Shown one piece after another: positions 42,472-51,537 of a DNA stretch of 64,000 nucleotides. The stretch lies in contig NZ_JAXMOR010000006.1 in assembly GCF_034669705.1 (NCBI RefSeq), positions 1 through 64,000 on the forward strand. The letters are read 5' to 3'. Under the pieces are notes generated by a model that saw nothing but the letters and a program-made list of their open reading frames with translations, searched no databases and was not told where the DNA came from. Source of the DNA: Marinovum sp034669705 (GTDB taxonomy: Bacteria; Pseudomonadota; Alphaproteobacteria; Rhodobacterales; Rhodobacteraceae). Position 1 is the stretch's first letter. Each line of letters opens with the position of its first letter. The position numbers were made by a program, and so were the translations under genes.

Positions 42472-43748
42472 CCCTCGCCCCCGTCCTGATCCTGCTTCTG
42501 GGCATTGCCATCGGCATCCCCGTTGCCTTTGCCATCGGCATGGCGGGCCTGTCGTTCTTCCTGATTTCCGGCGCCATGCCGCCCGAGATCTTCATTCAGC
42601 GCATCGTCGCCGTGACCCATTCCTTTCCGCTGCTCGCCGTACCGCTGTTTGTCATGACCGGCGTGGTGATGAACTACGCGGGCATCACCAGCCGCATGAT
42701 GGCCTTTGCCGAGGCGATGACCGGCCATTGGAAGGGCGGGCTGGCGCAGGTCAACGTGCTGCTCTCGACGCTCCTGGGCGGCGTGTCAGGCTCGGCCAAT
42801 GCCGATGCGGCGATGCAATCCAAGGTGCTGGTGCCAGAGATGACCAAACGCGGCTATGACCCGGCGTTCTCGACCGCCGTCACCGCCGCCTCGTCGATCA
42901 TCTCGGTGATCATCCCGCCGGGGATCGGGCTGATCCTGTATGGCTTCATGGGCGATGTCTCGATCGGCCGGCTGTTCCTCGCCGGGATCGTGCCGGGGGT
43001 GCTGATCTGTGCGGCGATGATGGCGGCCGTGGCCCTGCGCGCCCGCCAGCTGAACCTGCAGCCGGCCTACGCTGCGCCCATGCCTTGGGCGGGCCGGGGC
43101 CGTGCCCTGCGCGGTGCCTTCCTCGCGCTCATGGTGCCGGTGGGCATCGTTCTGGGCATTCGTCTGGGCTACTTCACCCCCACCGAGGCAGGCGCGATGG
43201 CGGTGCTCTTCGCGGTGATCGTGGGGCTGGTGCACCGCGACCTGAGGCTCGCCCACGTCCGCCCGATCCTCGAGCAGACCATGCAGGCGACGGCGGTGAT
43301 CTTGCTCATCATCTGCGCCGCCAATGCCTTCGGCTTCTACATGACCTGGGAGATGATCCCCGCGAAGGTCGCCGCGGCCATGCTGGCGCTGACCGAGAAC
43401 CCGATCCTGCTGCTTGTGCTGATCAACCTGTTGCTGGTGCTGGCCGGCATGTTCATCGAAGGCTCCGCCGCGCTGATCCTGCTGACGCCGATCCTCGTGC
43501 CCGTGATCACCAAGGTCGGCATCGACCCGGTGCATTTCGGCGTGGTGATGGTGTTCAACCTGACCGTCGCCGGCGTCACCCCGCCGCTGGGCACGCTGAT
43601 GTTCACCACCTGCTCGATCACCGGCGTGCGCATCGCCGACTTCATCCGCGCCTGCGCGCCGTTCTACCTGGTGCTCTTCGGGATGCTCTCCGTGCTCACC
43701 TATCTTCCGCAGCTCTCGCTCTGGCTGCCCAACCTGCAATTCGACTGA
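42468..43748 (+). CDS. TRAP transporter large permease (DctM family)
   Basis: A 426-residue protein with about 12 helices. It has the N-terminal LILLLGIAIGIPVAFAIGMAG, then PLFVMTGVVMNYAG, the first signature GGVSGSANADAAM, and SSIISVIIPPGIGLILYG. The second half repeats the motif as VAGVTPPLGTLMFTTCSITG. ATG at 42468 overlaps the DctQ stop; the open frame extends far upstream but only as a shadow of the DctP gene. With DctP and DctQ it makes a sodium-driven carboxylate importer. Confidence 0.94.
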   Translation: MTLAPVLILLLGIAIGIPVAFAIGMAGLSFFLISGAMPPEIFIQRIVAVTHSFPLLAVPLFVMTGVVMNYAGITSRMMAFAEAMTGHWKGGLAQVNVLLSTLLGGVSGSANADAAMQSKVLVPEMTKRGYDPAFSTAVTAASSIISVIIPPGIGLILYGFMGDVSIGRLFLAGIVPGVLICAAMMAAVALRARQLNLQPAYAAPMPWAGRGRALRGAFLALMVPVGIVLGIRLGYFTPTEAGAMAVLFAVIVGLVHRDLRLAHVRPILEQTMQATAVILLIICAANAFGFYMTWEMIPAKVAAAMLALTENPILLLVLINLLLVLAGMFIEGSAALILLTPILVPVITKVGIDPVHFGVVMVFNLTVAGVTPPLGTLMFTTCSITGVRIADFIRACAPFYLVLFGMLSVLTYLPQLSLWLPNLQFD

Positions 43749-43756
43749 GGCCGCAT

Positions 43757-44521
43757 ATGACCCACGACACCGATGGCAGCGTGGATTTCACGCTCGACGG
43801 CAACGTCGCCGAAATCACCCTGAACCGTCCGGCCAAGCACAATGCCCTGACGCCGCAGATGTATCGCCAGATCGGTGACTGCTGCGCCGAGGCGAACGAG
43901 ACCGCGGCAGCGCACGTGGTAATCTTTCGCGGCGCCGGCGCGCGGGCGTTCTGCGCCGGCTCCGACATCAAGGCGCTGGAGGACTATGAGGACTTCTGGG
44001 CCTGGCGCAATCGCTACGACTATGTCCCGCCGATCCTTGCATTGCGTAAACCGGCCATCGCGGCGGTCAAGGGCTGGGCGCTCGGCGGCGGGCTCGAGAT
44101 CGCGCTGGCCTGTGACCTGCGGGTGGTGGCGCGCTCGGCGGTGTTTGCCGCGCCAGAGGTGCAGCTCGGCTGGAACGGCGCGGGTGGTGCAGCGCAGCAC
44201 CTGACGCGGATGTGCGGCCAGGGCCAGGCACTGCGATTGCTGCTGACCGGCGACCGGTTCGACGCCGAAGAGGCCGCGCGCATCGGCATGGTCGAATACC
44301 TTGTCGAGCCGGGCGAGGAGCTGACCCGCGCCCGCGAGATCGCCCGCCGGATCGCCGGCTCCGCCCCCCACGCCACGCAGGCCGTCAAGGCGGCGGTGCG
44401 CGGCGCGATGGATCTGAGCCTCGAACAGGGGCTGCGCAATGAAAACGAGCTGATGTCCCTCTGTTTCGCCAAGGCGGAACAGGCCAAGATGCGCGCGACG
44501 CAATCAGGGGACGACAGATGA
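43757..44521 (+). CDS. Enoyl-CoA hydratase/isomerase (crotonase) family protein
   Basis: A 254-residue crotonase-fold protein. Oxyanion-hole segments are AFCAGSDIKAL and KGWALGGGLEIALACDLRV, and the active-site loop is APEVQLGWNGAGGAAQHL. Typical substrates are acyl-CoA esters, hydrated, isomerised or cleaved. It is encoded 8 bases after the TRAP permease and before an IclR regulator and two CoA-transferases, so it probably acts on a CoA thioester of the TRAP-imported acid. Confidence 0.88.
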   Translation: MTHDTDGSVDFTLDGNVAEITLNRPAKHNALTPQMYRQIGDCCAEANETAAAHVVIFRGAGARAFCAGSDIKALEDYEDFWAWRNRYDYVPPILALRKPAIAAVKGWALGGGLEIALACDLRVVARSAVFAAPEVQLGWNGAGGAAQHLTRMCGQGQALRLLLTGDRFDAEEAARIGMVEYLVEPGEELTRAREIARRIAGSAPHATQAVKAAVRGAMDLSLEQGLRNENELMSLCFAKAEQAKMRATQSGDDR

Positions 44522-45321
44522 ACAAACGCGCGACAGGTGACGAGGGCAAGAAGGCCAAATCTTCGGTTCCGGCGGTGGAAAAGGCGCTCGACGTGCTGGA
44601 ACTGCTGACCGAGCAGCCCGCCGGCCTGACGATGAACGAGATCGTCGATGCGCTGGGCCGCACCATGGGCGAGATCTACCGCGTCGTGGTTTACCTCACC
44701 GAACGCGGCTACCTGAGCCAGGATCCGCGCACCAGCCGCTATGCGTTGACGCTGAAGCTCTTTGAGCTGTCGCACCGGCACGACCCGACGGAGCGGTTGA
44801 TCCACGTCGCCCTGCCGCAGCTCGAACGGATCGCGGCGCGAACCAGCCAGTCCTGTCATCTGGGCGTGCTGAACCGCGACAACGTGCTGGTGCTGACCTC
44901 GGTGCAAAGCCCCCTGCCCGCCGGCTATTCGGTGCGTACCGGCGCGCTGTTTCCGGTCAGCCAGACCAGTTCGGGCCATGTAATCCTCGCCTTCTCGGGC
45001 GAGGATGTGCAGGAGCGCCACATCTCCCGCCAGCCGGACGAGGCCCGCGCGGCGCTGCGTCAGCGTCTCGCCCGGATCCGCCGCGACGGGTTCGAGGATA
45101 CGCCGAGCACGATGATTTCCGGCGTCCGCAACCTCTGTGTGCCGGTGTTCGACACCCGCGGCGTCGCCGCCGCCATCACCTCGGGGTTTATCGGCCAGGT
45201 GGGCGACGCGCCCTCGGCCGAGGAGACCCTCGCCACCATCCGCCTCACCGCGCTGGAGCTGTCGCGGTCGCTGGGCTTCCTGCCCGACGCCAGCCCTTTC
45301 GGTGCCGCGCTCACCTCATGA
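44518..45321 (+). CDS. IclR-family transcriptional regulator
   Basis: A 267-residue protein with an N-terminal winged helix (about 20-75, VEKALDVLELLTEQPAGLTMNEIVDALG) and a C-terminal IclR effector domain (TSQSCHLGVLNRDNVLVLTSVQSP, GYSVRTGALFPVSQTSSGHVILAF, VPVFDTRGVAAAIT). The start overlaps the crotonase stop (ATGA). It probably controls the divergent promoters around 40833-40865 in response to an aromatic or short organic acid. Confidence 0.9.
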   Translation: MNKRATGDEGKKAKSSVPAVEKALDVLELLTEQPAGLTMNEIVDALGRTMGEIYRVVVYLTERGYLSQDPRTSRYALTLKLFELSHRHDPTERLIHVALPQLERIAARTSQSCHLGVLNRDNVLVLTSVQSPLPAGYSVRTGALFPVSQTSSGHVILAFSGEDVQERHISRQPDEARAALRQRLARIRRDGFEDTPSTMISGVRNLCVPVFDTRGVAAAITSGFIGQVGDAPSAEETLATIRLTALELSRSLGFLPDASPFGAALTS

Positions 45322-45335
45322 CAAGGATCTGACTG

Positions 45336-46517
45336 ATGACCGACCTCGCCCTTTCTGGCCTCCCCCGTGCCGACCTCCCCCTTGCCGGCCTGCGTGTGCT
45401 GGATTTCGCGCAGTTTCTCGCCGGGCCTGTGGCGGCGCTGCGTCTGGCCGATCTCGGGGCCGAGGTGATCAAGATCGAACGGCCCGGGGTGGGTGATCTC
45501 TGCCGGTCGATGGTGGTCAACGACCAGCGGCTGGACGGCGACAGCCTGGTCTTCCACACCTTCAATCGCGGCAAGAAGAGCGTCGCGGCGGACCTCAAGG
45601 CGCCCGAAGATCTGGCCCGCGTCAAGGCGCTGATCGAGACCGCCGACGTGATGATCCACAACTTCCGCCCCGGCGTGATGGAGCGGATCGGGCTGGACTA
45701 TGAGACGGTGCAGGCGCTCAACCCCCGGCTGGTCTATGGCGCGGTGTCGGGCTACGGCGCGGACGGTCCGTGGAAGGACAAGCCGGGGCAGGACCTGCTG
45801 GTGCAATCGCTGTCCGGCATCGCCTGGCTCAACGGCAATGACGGCGACGGGCCGGTGCCGACCGGCTTTGCCATGCTCGACGTCGCCACCGCCGGTCAAC
45901 TGGTGCAGGGCATCCTTGCCTGCCTGGTACGGCGCGGGGTCAGCGGCAAGGGCGGGCTGGTGGAGGTCGACCTGATGTCGGCCGCAATCGACATGACCTT
46001 CGAGCAGTTCACCTGTTTTCTCAACGACGACGCAGGTCAGCCGCGCCGCCACGCGCAGGGCAATGCCAACCCCTATCAGCCCGCGCCCTACGGCGTGTAC
46101 GAGACCGCCGATGGCCATATGGCGCTGGCGATGGCACCCTTGACCACGGTGGCGGACCTGCTCGACTGTCCAGAGATCGCAGGCTTCGGGCAGGATCAGG
46201 CCTTCGTCCGGCTTGACGAGATCAAGGCGGTGGTGGCGGGCGTTCTTGTCACTCAGCCGACGCAGCACTGGCTCGATATTCTGGAACCTGCGGGGCTATG
46301 GTGCGCGCCGGTGCTGGACTGGCCGGGCTTCGTGGCGACCGAGGGGTTTGCTGCGCTGGACCCGGTGCAGGTGATCCGCACCAAGGGCGGCCGCGAGGCG
46401 AAAACCTCCCGCTGCCCGATCCGCATCGACGGGCGGATGCTGCGCAACCCCGCGGGCGGCCCGGCGCTCGGCGCGGATACCGCGGCGGTGTTCGGCACCG
46501 TGCCCGCCCCGGCATGA
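45336..46517 (+). CDS. CaiB/BaiF family (family III) CoA-transferase, first of a tandem pair
   Basis: A 393-residue CoA-transferase that moves CoA between carboxylates with an acyl-enzyme intermediate. It has GLRVLDFAQFLAGPVAALRLADLGAEVIKIE at the N-terminus and HNFRPGVMERIGLDYETV. The catalytic Asp is at about 182 (FAMLDVATAGQLVQG). Shorter and lacking the large insert of some members, it is the length of typical bacterial formyl-CoA/succinyl-CoA types. It lies 14 bases after the IclR gene and overlaps the next gene by 4 bases, implying coupled expression of two paralogues. Confidence 0.92.
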   Translation: MTDLALSGLPRADLPLAGLRVLDFAQFLAGPVAALRLADLGAEVIKIERPGVGDLCRSMVVNDQRLDGDSLVFHTFNRGKKSVAADLKAPEDLARVKALIETADVMIHNFRPGVMERIGLDYETVQALNPRLVYGAVSGYGADGPWKDKPGQDLLVQSLSGIAWLNGNDGDGPVPTGFAMLDVATAGQLVQGILACLVRRGVSGKGGLVEVDLMSAAIDMTFEQFTCFLNDDAGQPRRHAQGNANPYQPAPYGVYETADGHMALAMAPLTTVADLLDCPEIAGFGQDQAFVRLDEIKAVVAGVLVTQPTQHWLDILEPAGLWCAPVLDWPGFVATEGFAALDPVQVIRTKGGREAKTSRCPIRIDGRMLRNPAGGPALGADTAAVFGTVPAPA

Positions 46518-47650
46518 GGCCGCTTGAGGGCGTGACCGTGGTGGACTTCAGCCAGTTTCTGGCCGGACCCTATGCTGCGCTGCGACTGCTCGACCTTGGC
46601 GCGCGGGTGATCAAGATCGAAAACCCCGACCGCGGCGATCTTTGCCGTCATCACTACGTGTCAGAGACCTGCGTGGATGGCGACAGCACGCTGTTTCACG
46701 CCATCAACCGCGGCAAGGAGAGCGTGACGCTGGATCTCAAGACCGAGGCGGGGCACGCGGCCGCGCGCAGGCTGATCGAACGGGCTGACGTGGTGATCCA
46801 GAACTTTCGCCCCGGCGTGATCGACCGGCTGGGGCTGGGGTACGAGGCGGCGGCAACCCTGCGGCCGGGTCTCGTTTACGGCTCGATCTCGGGCTACGGC
46901 GAGGCAGGCGAATGGGCCGGCCTGCCGGGACAGGACCTCCTGGCGCAGGCGCGCAGCGGGGTGATGTGGCTGAGCGGCAATCGCGGCCAGGGGCCGGTGC
47001 CGGTGGGGCTGCCGATTGCCGATATCGCGGCCGGGGCCTGTCTGGCGCAGGGGCTCTTGGCGGCGCTTTACCGGCAGGCCCGGACCGGCGAGGGCACACA
47101 TGTGCAGACCAGCCTGCTCGAGGCGTTGATCGATCTTCAGTTCGAGTTCCTGACCACCTGGCTGAGCAATGGCCAAAGGCCGCCAGAGCGTCTGCAGCAC
47201 GGCTCGGCGCATGGCTATCTCGCGGCGCCCTACGGGGTCTATGACACCGCCGAGGGTCACCTTGCCGTGGCGATGATGCCGCTGGCCACATTGTCAGACG
47301 CGCTGGATCGCCCGAGCCTTGCAGCGCAGCTTGCCGGGCTCGAGGCGTTTGCCGACCGCGAGGCCATCCGCGAGCGCCTGCAGGAGGTTCTGATCACCCG
47401 ACCGGCGGCCGAGTGGGAGGCAACCCTGAGCGCAAAAGGCATCTGGTGCGCCCGCGTCCGCAGCTGGGCGGAAATGAGAACCGAAGGCGGCCCGGCGGTC
47501 ACCGGCATGCTTCACGCGGGGGGCGAGCTGGCGCGCGTTGCGGCGCCGTTCCGCATCGACGGCGCGCGGCCGATGCCCGTGGCGCGCGGGCCGGTGCTGA
47601 ATGAACACGGGGCGGCGCTGGCCCGGGAGTTCGGGTTCGACCCGGTCTAA
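46514..47650 (+). CDS. CaiB/BaiF family (family III) CoA-transferase, second of a tandem pair
   Basis: A 378-residue paralogue of the preceding protein, with GVTVVDFSQFLAGPYAALRLLDLGARVIKIE, QNFRPGVIDRLGLGY and catalytic Asp at about 170 (LPIADIAAGACLAQG). Both copies keep the Asp, so both may be active, as homodimers or as an interlocked heterodimer. ATG at 46514 overlaps the previous stop; the upstream open frame is a shadow. Its stop overlaps the convergent GntR gene by 4 bases. Confidence 0.92.
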   Translation: MRPLEGVTVVDFSQFLAGPYAALRLLDLGARVIKIENPDRGDLCRHHYVSETCVDGDSTLFHAINRGKESVTLDLKTEAGHAAARRLIERADVVIQNFRPGVIDRLGLGYEAAATLRPGLVYGSISGYGEAGEWAGLPGQDLLAQARSGVMWLSGNRGQGPVPVGLPIADIAAGACLAQGLLAALYRQARTGEGTHVQTSLLEALIDLQFEFLTTWLSNGQRPPERLQHGSAHGYLAAPYGVYDTAEGHLAVAMMPLATLSDALDRPSLAAQLAGLEAFADREAIRERLQEVLITRPAAEWEATLSAKGIWCARVRSWAEMRTEGGPAVTGMLHAGGELARVAAPFRIDGARPMPVARGPVLNEHGAALAREFGFDPV

Positions 47651-48318
47651 TGCGAGGCGACGTTCTTCATCACCAGCGCGCGGATCTGTTGTGACATCTG
47701 CACGAAGGATCCGTCCACATGCTTGCGGATCACCGTGTCGGCGCGCGCCGGGTCATTGGCGCGGAAGGCAGCGATCAGATCGTCGTGTTCCTTCTTGATC
47801 GACTCGAACCGCGCCGGCGAGATCCGCAGCCGTGACGCCTGCACGTTCAGCGTCGTGCGCAGGTTGCGCCAGATCTCGGCGGCGGTCTGGTTGTAATGAC
47901 CGCGGCAAAAGATCTCGTGGAACTGGAAATCGAGCTTGCGGAAGATGCGCTGCTCGGAATGCGGCAGCTCGTGGATCTTGGCCTGGATGCCCTCCAGCTC
48001 GTCGAGCAGCTCTGGCGGGGCGTAATCGGCGAACCAGTTGACGAAGTAGGGCTCGAGCATCTGCAGCACTTCGAAGATGTTCTGGATCGAGCCGGCGTCA
48101 GTGGGCTTGATGGTGGCACCGCGGTTGGGGTGGATCTCGACAAAGCCCTCGCCCTGCATCCGCCGCAGCACCTCGCGGACCGGGCTGGTCGAGGTGCCGT
48201 AGCGCTCGGCGATCTCGGACACCTTGAGCCGCTGACCGCCGGCCAGGCGCCCATCGTAGATGTCGTCGAGGATCGCATCGTAGAGCGGGAGTTCCCCGGT
48301 ATCGTCGCCGGTCTTCAT
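47647..48318 (-). CDS. GntR-family (FCD-type) regulator, last gene of the sulfatase/ABC operon
   Basis: A 223-residue protein with a winged helix at about 8-75 (LKVSEIAERYGTSTSPVREVLRRMQGEGFVEI, then NRGATIKP) and an FCD domain (LDFQFHEIFCRGHYNQTAAEIW, KEHDDLIAAFRANDP). ATG at 48318 is chosen because the FCD/HTH architecture is complete from there; the upstream extension is low-complexity Arg/Ser. It follows the OppF-type gene by 79 bases. A site related to the operon palindrome lies just upstream (48339-48350), suggesting autoregulation. Confidence 0.86.
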   Translation of the reverse strand: MKTGDDTGELPLYDAILDDIYDGRLAGGQRLKVSEIAERYGTSTSPVREVLRRMQGEGFVEIHPNRGATIKPTDAGSIQNIFEVLQMLEPYFVNWFADYAPPELLDELEGIQAKIHELPHSEQRIFRKLDFQFHEIFCRGHYNQTAAEIWRNLRTTLNVQASRLRISPARFESIKKEHDDLIAAFRANDPARADTVIRKHVDGSFVQMSQQIRALVMKNVASH

Positions 48319-48338
48319 GATGTCTTCGTACTCTCTGG

Positions 48339-48350
48339 ATCGTCGGTCAT
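48339..48350. promoter_or_regulatory. Possible regulator half-match upstream of gntR
   Basis: ATCGTCGGTCAT matches 9 of 12 positions of the ATCGTCGACGAT core found at 57345-57356 in the operon promoter, 20 bases before the gntR start. Weak evidence for autoregulation. Confidence 0.35.
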
Positions 48351-48397
48351 CATAGCGGCCTGCCCCGCGCTCTGCCAGAGCGACGGGGCGGCCGCGC

Positions 48398-49384
48398 TCA
48401 TATCTCTCCCGCGTAGTGGCACAGCACGTCGGCCCCGCCGATCCGGCGCGCCGGCGGCCGGGTCTGCCGGCACAGATCGGTGGCATGCGGACAGCGGGTG
48501 CTGAAGCGGCAGCCTTTCGGCGCGGCGCCCACATCCACCGGCTCGGCCTTGCCGCGCCTGCGGCCGCGCTGGCGCGGATCGGCCACCGGCACCGCCTGGA
48601 GCAGCGCACGGGTGTAGGGATGCTGAGGGTTTTCAAACAGCGTCTTGGTATCGGCCACCTCGACGAACTGGCCACGGTACATCACCGCCACCCGGTCGCA
48701 GATGTGTTCGACCACCGCCAGGTCATGCGCGATGAACAGGAAGGTCAGGGCGAACTCCTCCTGCAGGTCCTGCAAGAGGTTCAGCGTCTGCGCCTGGATC
48801 GAGACGTCGAGCGCCGAGACCGCCTCATCCGCCACCACCAGCTCGGGATGGGTCGAGAGCGCCCGGGCGATGCCCAGCCGCTGGCGCTGACCGCCGGAAA
48901 AGGCGTTGGGATAGCGGTGCATGAACTCCTTGCGCAGGCCGACGTTTTCCAGCAGGCCCGCCACCCGGTCGGCCAGCGCCTTGCCCTTCAGACCCTCGGT
49001 CTTCTGCAGCGCCTGACCAACGACGTCGATCACCCTGAGCCGCGGGTTGAGCGAGGCCTGCGGGTCCTGAAAGATCATCCGCACCTTGCGCCAGACCTGC
49101 CGCAGCTGGTCGATCGGCGCCCCGGCCAGCTCGACCGCGCCGCCCTCCTTGGGCAGGAAGCGGATCGAGCCGGAGCTGGGGTCGAGCACCCGCAGGATGC
49201 AGCGGCCGAGCGTGGTCTTGCCCGACCCGCTTTCGCCGACGATGCCGAAGGTCTCGCCGCGGCGAACCTCGAACGACACCGCATCCACCGCGACAAAGCC
49301 CTGCATCGGCTTGGAGAACCAGCCGCCCTTGGTGTCGCCGAACGACATGGTGAGGTCCTTGACCTCGAGAATGGCCTCAGACAT
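48398..49384 (-). CDS. Oligopeptide/oligosaccharide-type ABC transporter ATP-binding protein (OppF class)
   Basis: A 328-residue ATPase with Walker A GIVGESGSGKTT, signature FSGGQRQRLGIARAL, Walker B LVVADEAVSALD and switch FIAHDLAVVEH. It ends with the CRFSTRCPHATDLC oligopeptide-type cysteine cluster. ATG at 49384 overlaps the OppD-type gene end by 8 bases, with AGGAGG a little upstream. It is the last transporter gene of the sulfatase operon. Confidence 0.92.
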   Translation of the reverse strand: MSEAILEVKDLTMSFGDTKGGWFSKPMQGFVAVDAVSFEVRRGETFGIVGESGSGKTTLGRCILRVLDPSSGSIRFLPKEGGAVELAGAPIDQLRQVWRKVRMIFQDPQASLNPRLRVIDVVGQALQKTEGLKGKALADRVAGLLENVGLRKEFMHRYPNAFSGGQRQRLGIARALSTHPELVVADEAVSALDVSIQAQTLNLLQDLQEEFALTFLFIAHDLAVVEHICDRVAVMYRGQFVEVADTKTLFENPQHPYTRALLQAVPVADPRQRGRRRGKAEPVDVGAAPKGCRFSTRCPHATDLCRQTRPPARRIGGADVLCHYAGEI

Positions 49385-50417
49385 CGGCGCGCGCCTCCTC
49401 TTCATGCAGGAAACAGGCCACCTGCCCGTCTCCTTGCGATTTCAGCTGCGGTTCGCGCAGGTCGCAGAGACCCGGCATGAAATGATCGCACCGCGTGCGG
49501 AAGGTGCAGCCAGAGGGCCGCGCCAAGGGGTGCGGAACCATACCGCGGATCGCCGGAAGGCGGTCGCGGGTGGTCACCCCGATGCGCGGCACGGAATCGA
49601 GCAGCGCGCGGGTGTAGGGGTGTTGTGGGTTCTCGAAGAGCCCGTAGACGTCGGATTTCTCGACGATCTTGCCCATGTACATCACCGCCACGTCATCGGC
49701 CACTTCAGCCACCACGCCAAGGTCGTGGGTAATCAGCATTACCGCCATCTTGAACTCGTCCTTGAGCTCGGCGATCAGGTCGAGGATCTGCGCCTGCGTC
49801 GTCACGTCGAGCGCAGTGGTCGGCTCGTCGGCGATCAGCAGCCGCGGCTGGCACGACAGCGCCATGGCGATCATCGCCCGCTGCCGCATCCCGCCCGACA
49901 ATTCGAAAGGATAGGCCTCGAAGCGCTCGGCCGGGCGCGGAATGCCGACCCGGGCCAGCATGTCAATCGCCTCTTCGCGGGCCTCGGCCTTGGTGACGTC
50001 GCGGTGCAGGCGGATGGTCTCGGTGATCTGCTTGCCGATCTTCTGGATCGGCCCGAGCGAGGACATCGGCTCCTGGAAGATCATCGCGATGTCGCTGCCG
50101 CGGATCGCACGCAGTTCCTTTGACCCGGAGCGCGCCCGGGCCAGGTCGACCGTCCGGCCATCGGCGGCATGGTAGAGGATGCTGCCGCCGGTGATCCGCC
50201 CCGGCGCATCGACGATGCGCAGGATCGAGCGCGCCATGATCGACTTGCCGCAGCCGCTCTCGCCCAGCAGGCAAAGGGTGCGGTTGGGCAGGATGTCGAG
50301 GTCGACGCCCTCGACCGCCTTGACCAGCCCGTCATCGGTGAAGAAGTGGGTTTTCAGGCCCTTGATCTCGACCAGCGGTGTGTCTTGGGTGTCATTGTGC
50401 ATAGGGGTCAGCGGCAT
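49377..50417 (-). CDS. Oligopeptide/oligosaccharide-type ABC transporter ATP-binding protein (OppD class)
   Basis: A 346-residue ATPase with Walker A CLLGESGCGKSIMA, signature LSGGMRQRAMIAMAL, Walker B LLIADEPTTALDVT and switch LITHDLGVVAEV. The C-terminal oligopeptide extension contains CTFRTRCDHFMPGLC. The start overlaps the OppC-type gene by about 26 bases; an internal ATG at 50402 is an alternative. It pairs with the OppF-type ATPase. Confidence 0.92.
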   Translation of the reverse strand: MPLTPMHNDTQDTPLVEIKGLKTHFFTDDGLVKAVEGVDLDILPNRTLCLLGESGCGKSIMARSILRIVDAPGRITGGSILYHAADGRTVDLARARSGSKELRAIRGSDIAMIFQEPMSSLGPIQKIGKQITETIRLHRDVTKAEAREEAIDMLARVGIPRPAERFEAYPFELSGGMRQRAMIAMALSCQPRLLIADEPTTALDVTTQAQILDLIAELKDEFKMAVMLITHDLGVVAEVADDVAVMYMGKIVEKSDVYGLFENPQHPYTRALLDSVPRIGVTTRDRLPAIRGMVPHPLARPSGCTFRTRCDHFMPGLCDLREPQLKSQGDGQVACFLHEEEARADV

Positions 50418-51537
50418 CGCGAAGGCCGTCTCCTAGGAAGTTGAGGGCGAGCACGGTGATCACGATGATCGAACCGGGCGCGATCAGAAGCCAGGGGGCC
50501 TCGATGATGGTGCGGATGTTCTGCGCCTCTTTCAGCAAGGTGCCCCAGGACACGATGGGCGGTTGCAGCCCGATGCCGAGGAACGAAAGAGAGGTCTCCG
50601 CGAGGATCATCAGCGGCACCGCCAGAGTGAGCGAGGCGATGATATGGCTGGCGAAGCTGGGCACCAGGTGCTTGCGGATCACCTCCCAGTCGCTGAGACC
50701 ATCGAGCCGCGCGGCGACCACGAAATCCTCATGCCGGAGCGACAGGAACTTGCCGCGCACCTCGCGGGCCAGCGTCGTCCAGCCGATCATCGAGACGATC
50801 AGCGTCACCACGAAGTAGGTCCAGAGCGGCGGCCAGTCGAGCGGGATGGCGGCGGCAAGGCCCATCCACAGCGGGATGGTGGGGATCGAGCGCAGGAACT
50901 CGATCAGCCGTTGGATGGCGTTGTCGATCCAGCCGCCGTAATAGCCCGAGATGCCGCCGAGGCTGACGCCGACGATCAGCGAGACCGCCACGCCGACCAG
51001 ACCGATCGACATCGAAATCCGCGTGCCCATGATGATCCGGCTCAGGATGTCGCGGCCCAGCCGGTCGGCGCCGAAGAAATAGACCTTGTGCGACGGATCC
51101 TTGGGGCCGAAGAAGTGCCGGTCGGTGGGGATCAGCCAGAGCAGCTTGTACTCATAGCCCTTGACGAAAAAGCCCAGCGGGATGACCTTCTCCGGGTCTT
51201 CGACGAAGTGCCGGCGCATCGCCTCGCGGTCGATCTCCATCTTCAGCCCGTTGGCGTGCAGCCGGAACTCCCTCGAGCCGTCTTCGGCATGGGTGAAGAA
51301 ATGCACGCCCTGCGGTGGCGCGAAAGGCGCACGGGTATTGGTTTCCAGGTAGTTGGCGGGGGCCAGGAACTCGCCGAAGAGGGCGACGACGTAGATGAAC
51401 CCCGTGACGTAGAGGCTGACCCAGGCAATCTTGTGGCGGCGGAACTGGCGCCACATCAGGGCCCAGGGGCCAAGCAGCGCCGGGGATTTGACGGACTCGG
51501 CCGCCTGAACTTCGGATGCGGTGTCGATGGCTGTCAT
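50392..51537 (-). CDS. ABC transporter permease (OppC/YejE class) with large periplasmic insert
   Basis: A 381-residue permease, longer than a typical DppC. After the first helix (about 38-58, IAWVSLYVTGFIYVVALFG) comes a periplasmic segment of roughly 100 residues (about 60-160). The conserved FGADRLGRDILSRIIMGTRIS and a five-helix domain with an EAA loop (AARLDGLSDWEVIRKHLVPS) follow. Inserts of this type occur in YejE-like permeases that pair with large family 5 binding proteins. ATG at 51537 overlaps the OppB stop. Confidence 0.9.
   Translation of the reverse strand: MTAIDTASEVQAAESVKSPALLGPWALMWRQFRRHKIAWVSLYVTGFIYVVALFGEFLAPANYLETNTRAPFAPPQGVHFFTHAEDGSREFRLHANGLKMEIDREAMRRHFVEDPEKVIPLGFFVKGYEYKLLWLIPTDRHFFGPKDPSHKVYFFGADRLGRDILSRIIMGTRISMSIGLVGVAVSLIVGVSLGGISGYYGGWIDNAIQRLIEFLRSIPTIPLWMGLAAAIPLDWPPLWTYFVVTLIVSMIGWTTLAREVRGKFLSLRHEDFVVAARLDGLSDWEVIRKHLVPSFASHIIASLTLAVPLMILAETSLSFLGIGLQPPIVSWGTLLKEAQNIRTIIEAPWLLIAPGSIIVITVLALNFLGDGLRDAADPYAQ

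Noticed and set aside
41472..43748. Reading the DctM gene from 41472 as a 758-residue fusion protein
   Set aside because: The extra N-terminus is a shadow of the DctP and DctQ genes; the true start at 42468 overlaps the DctQ stop and gives the normal family length.
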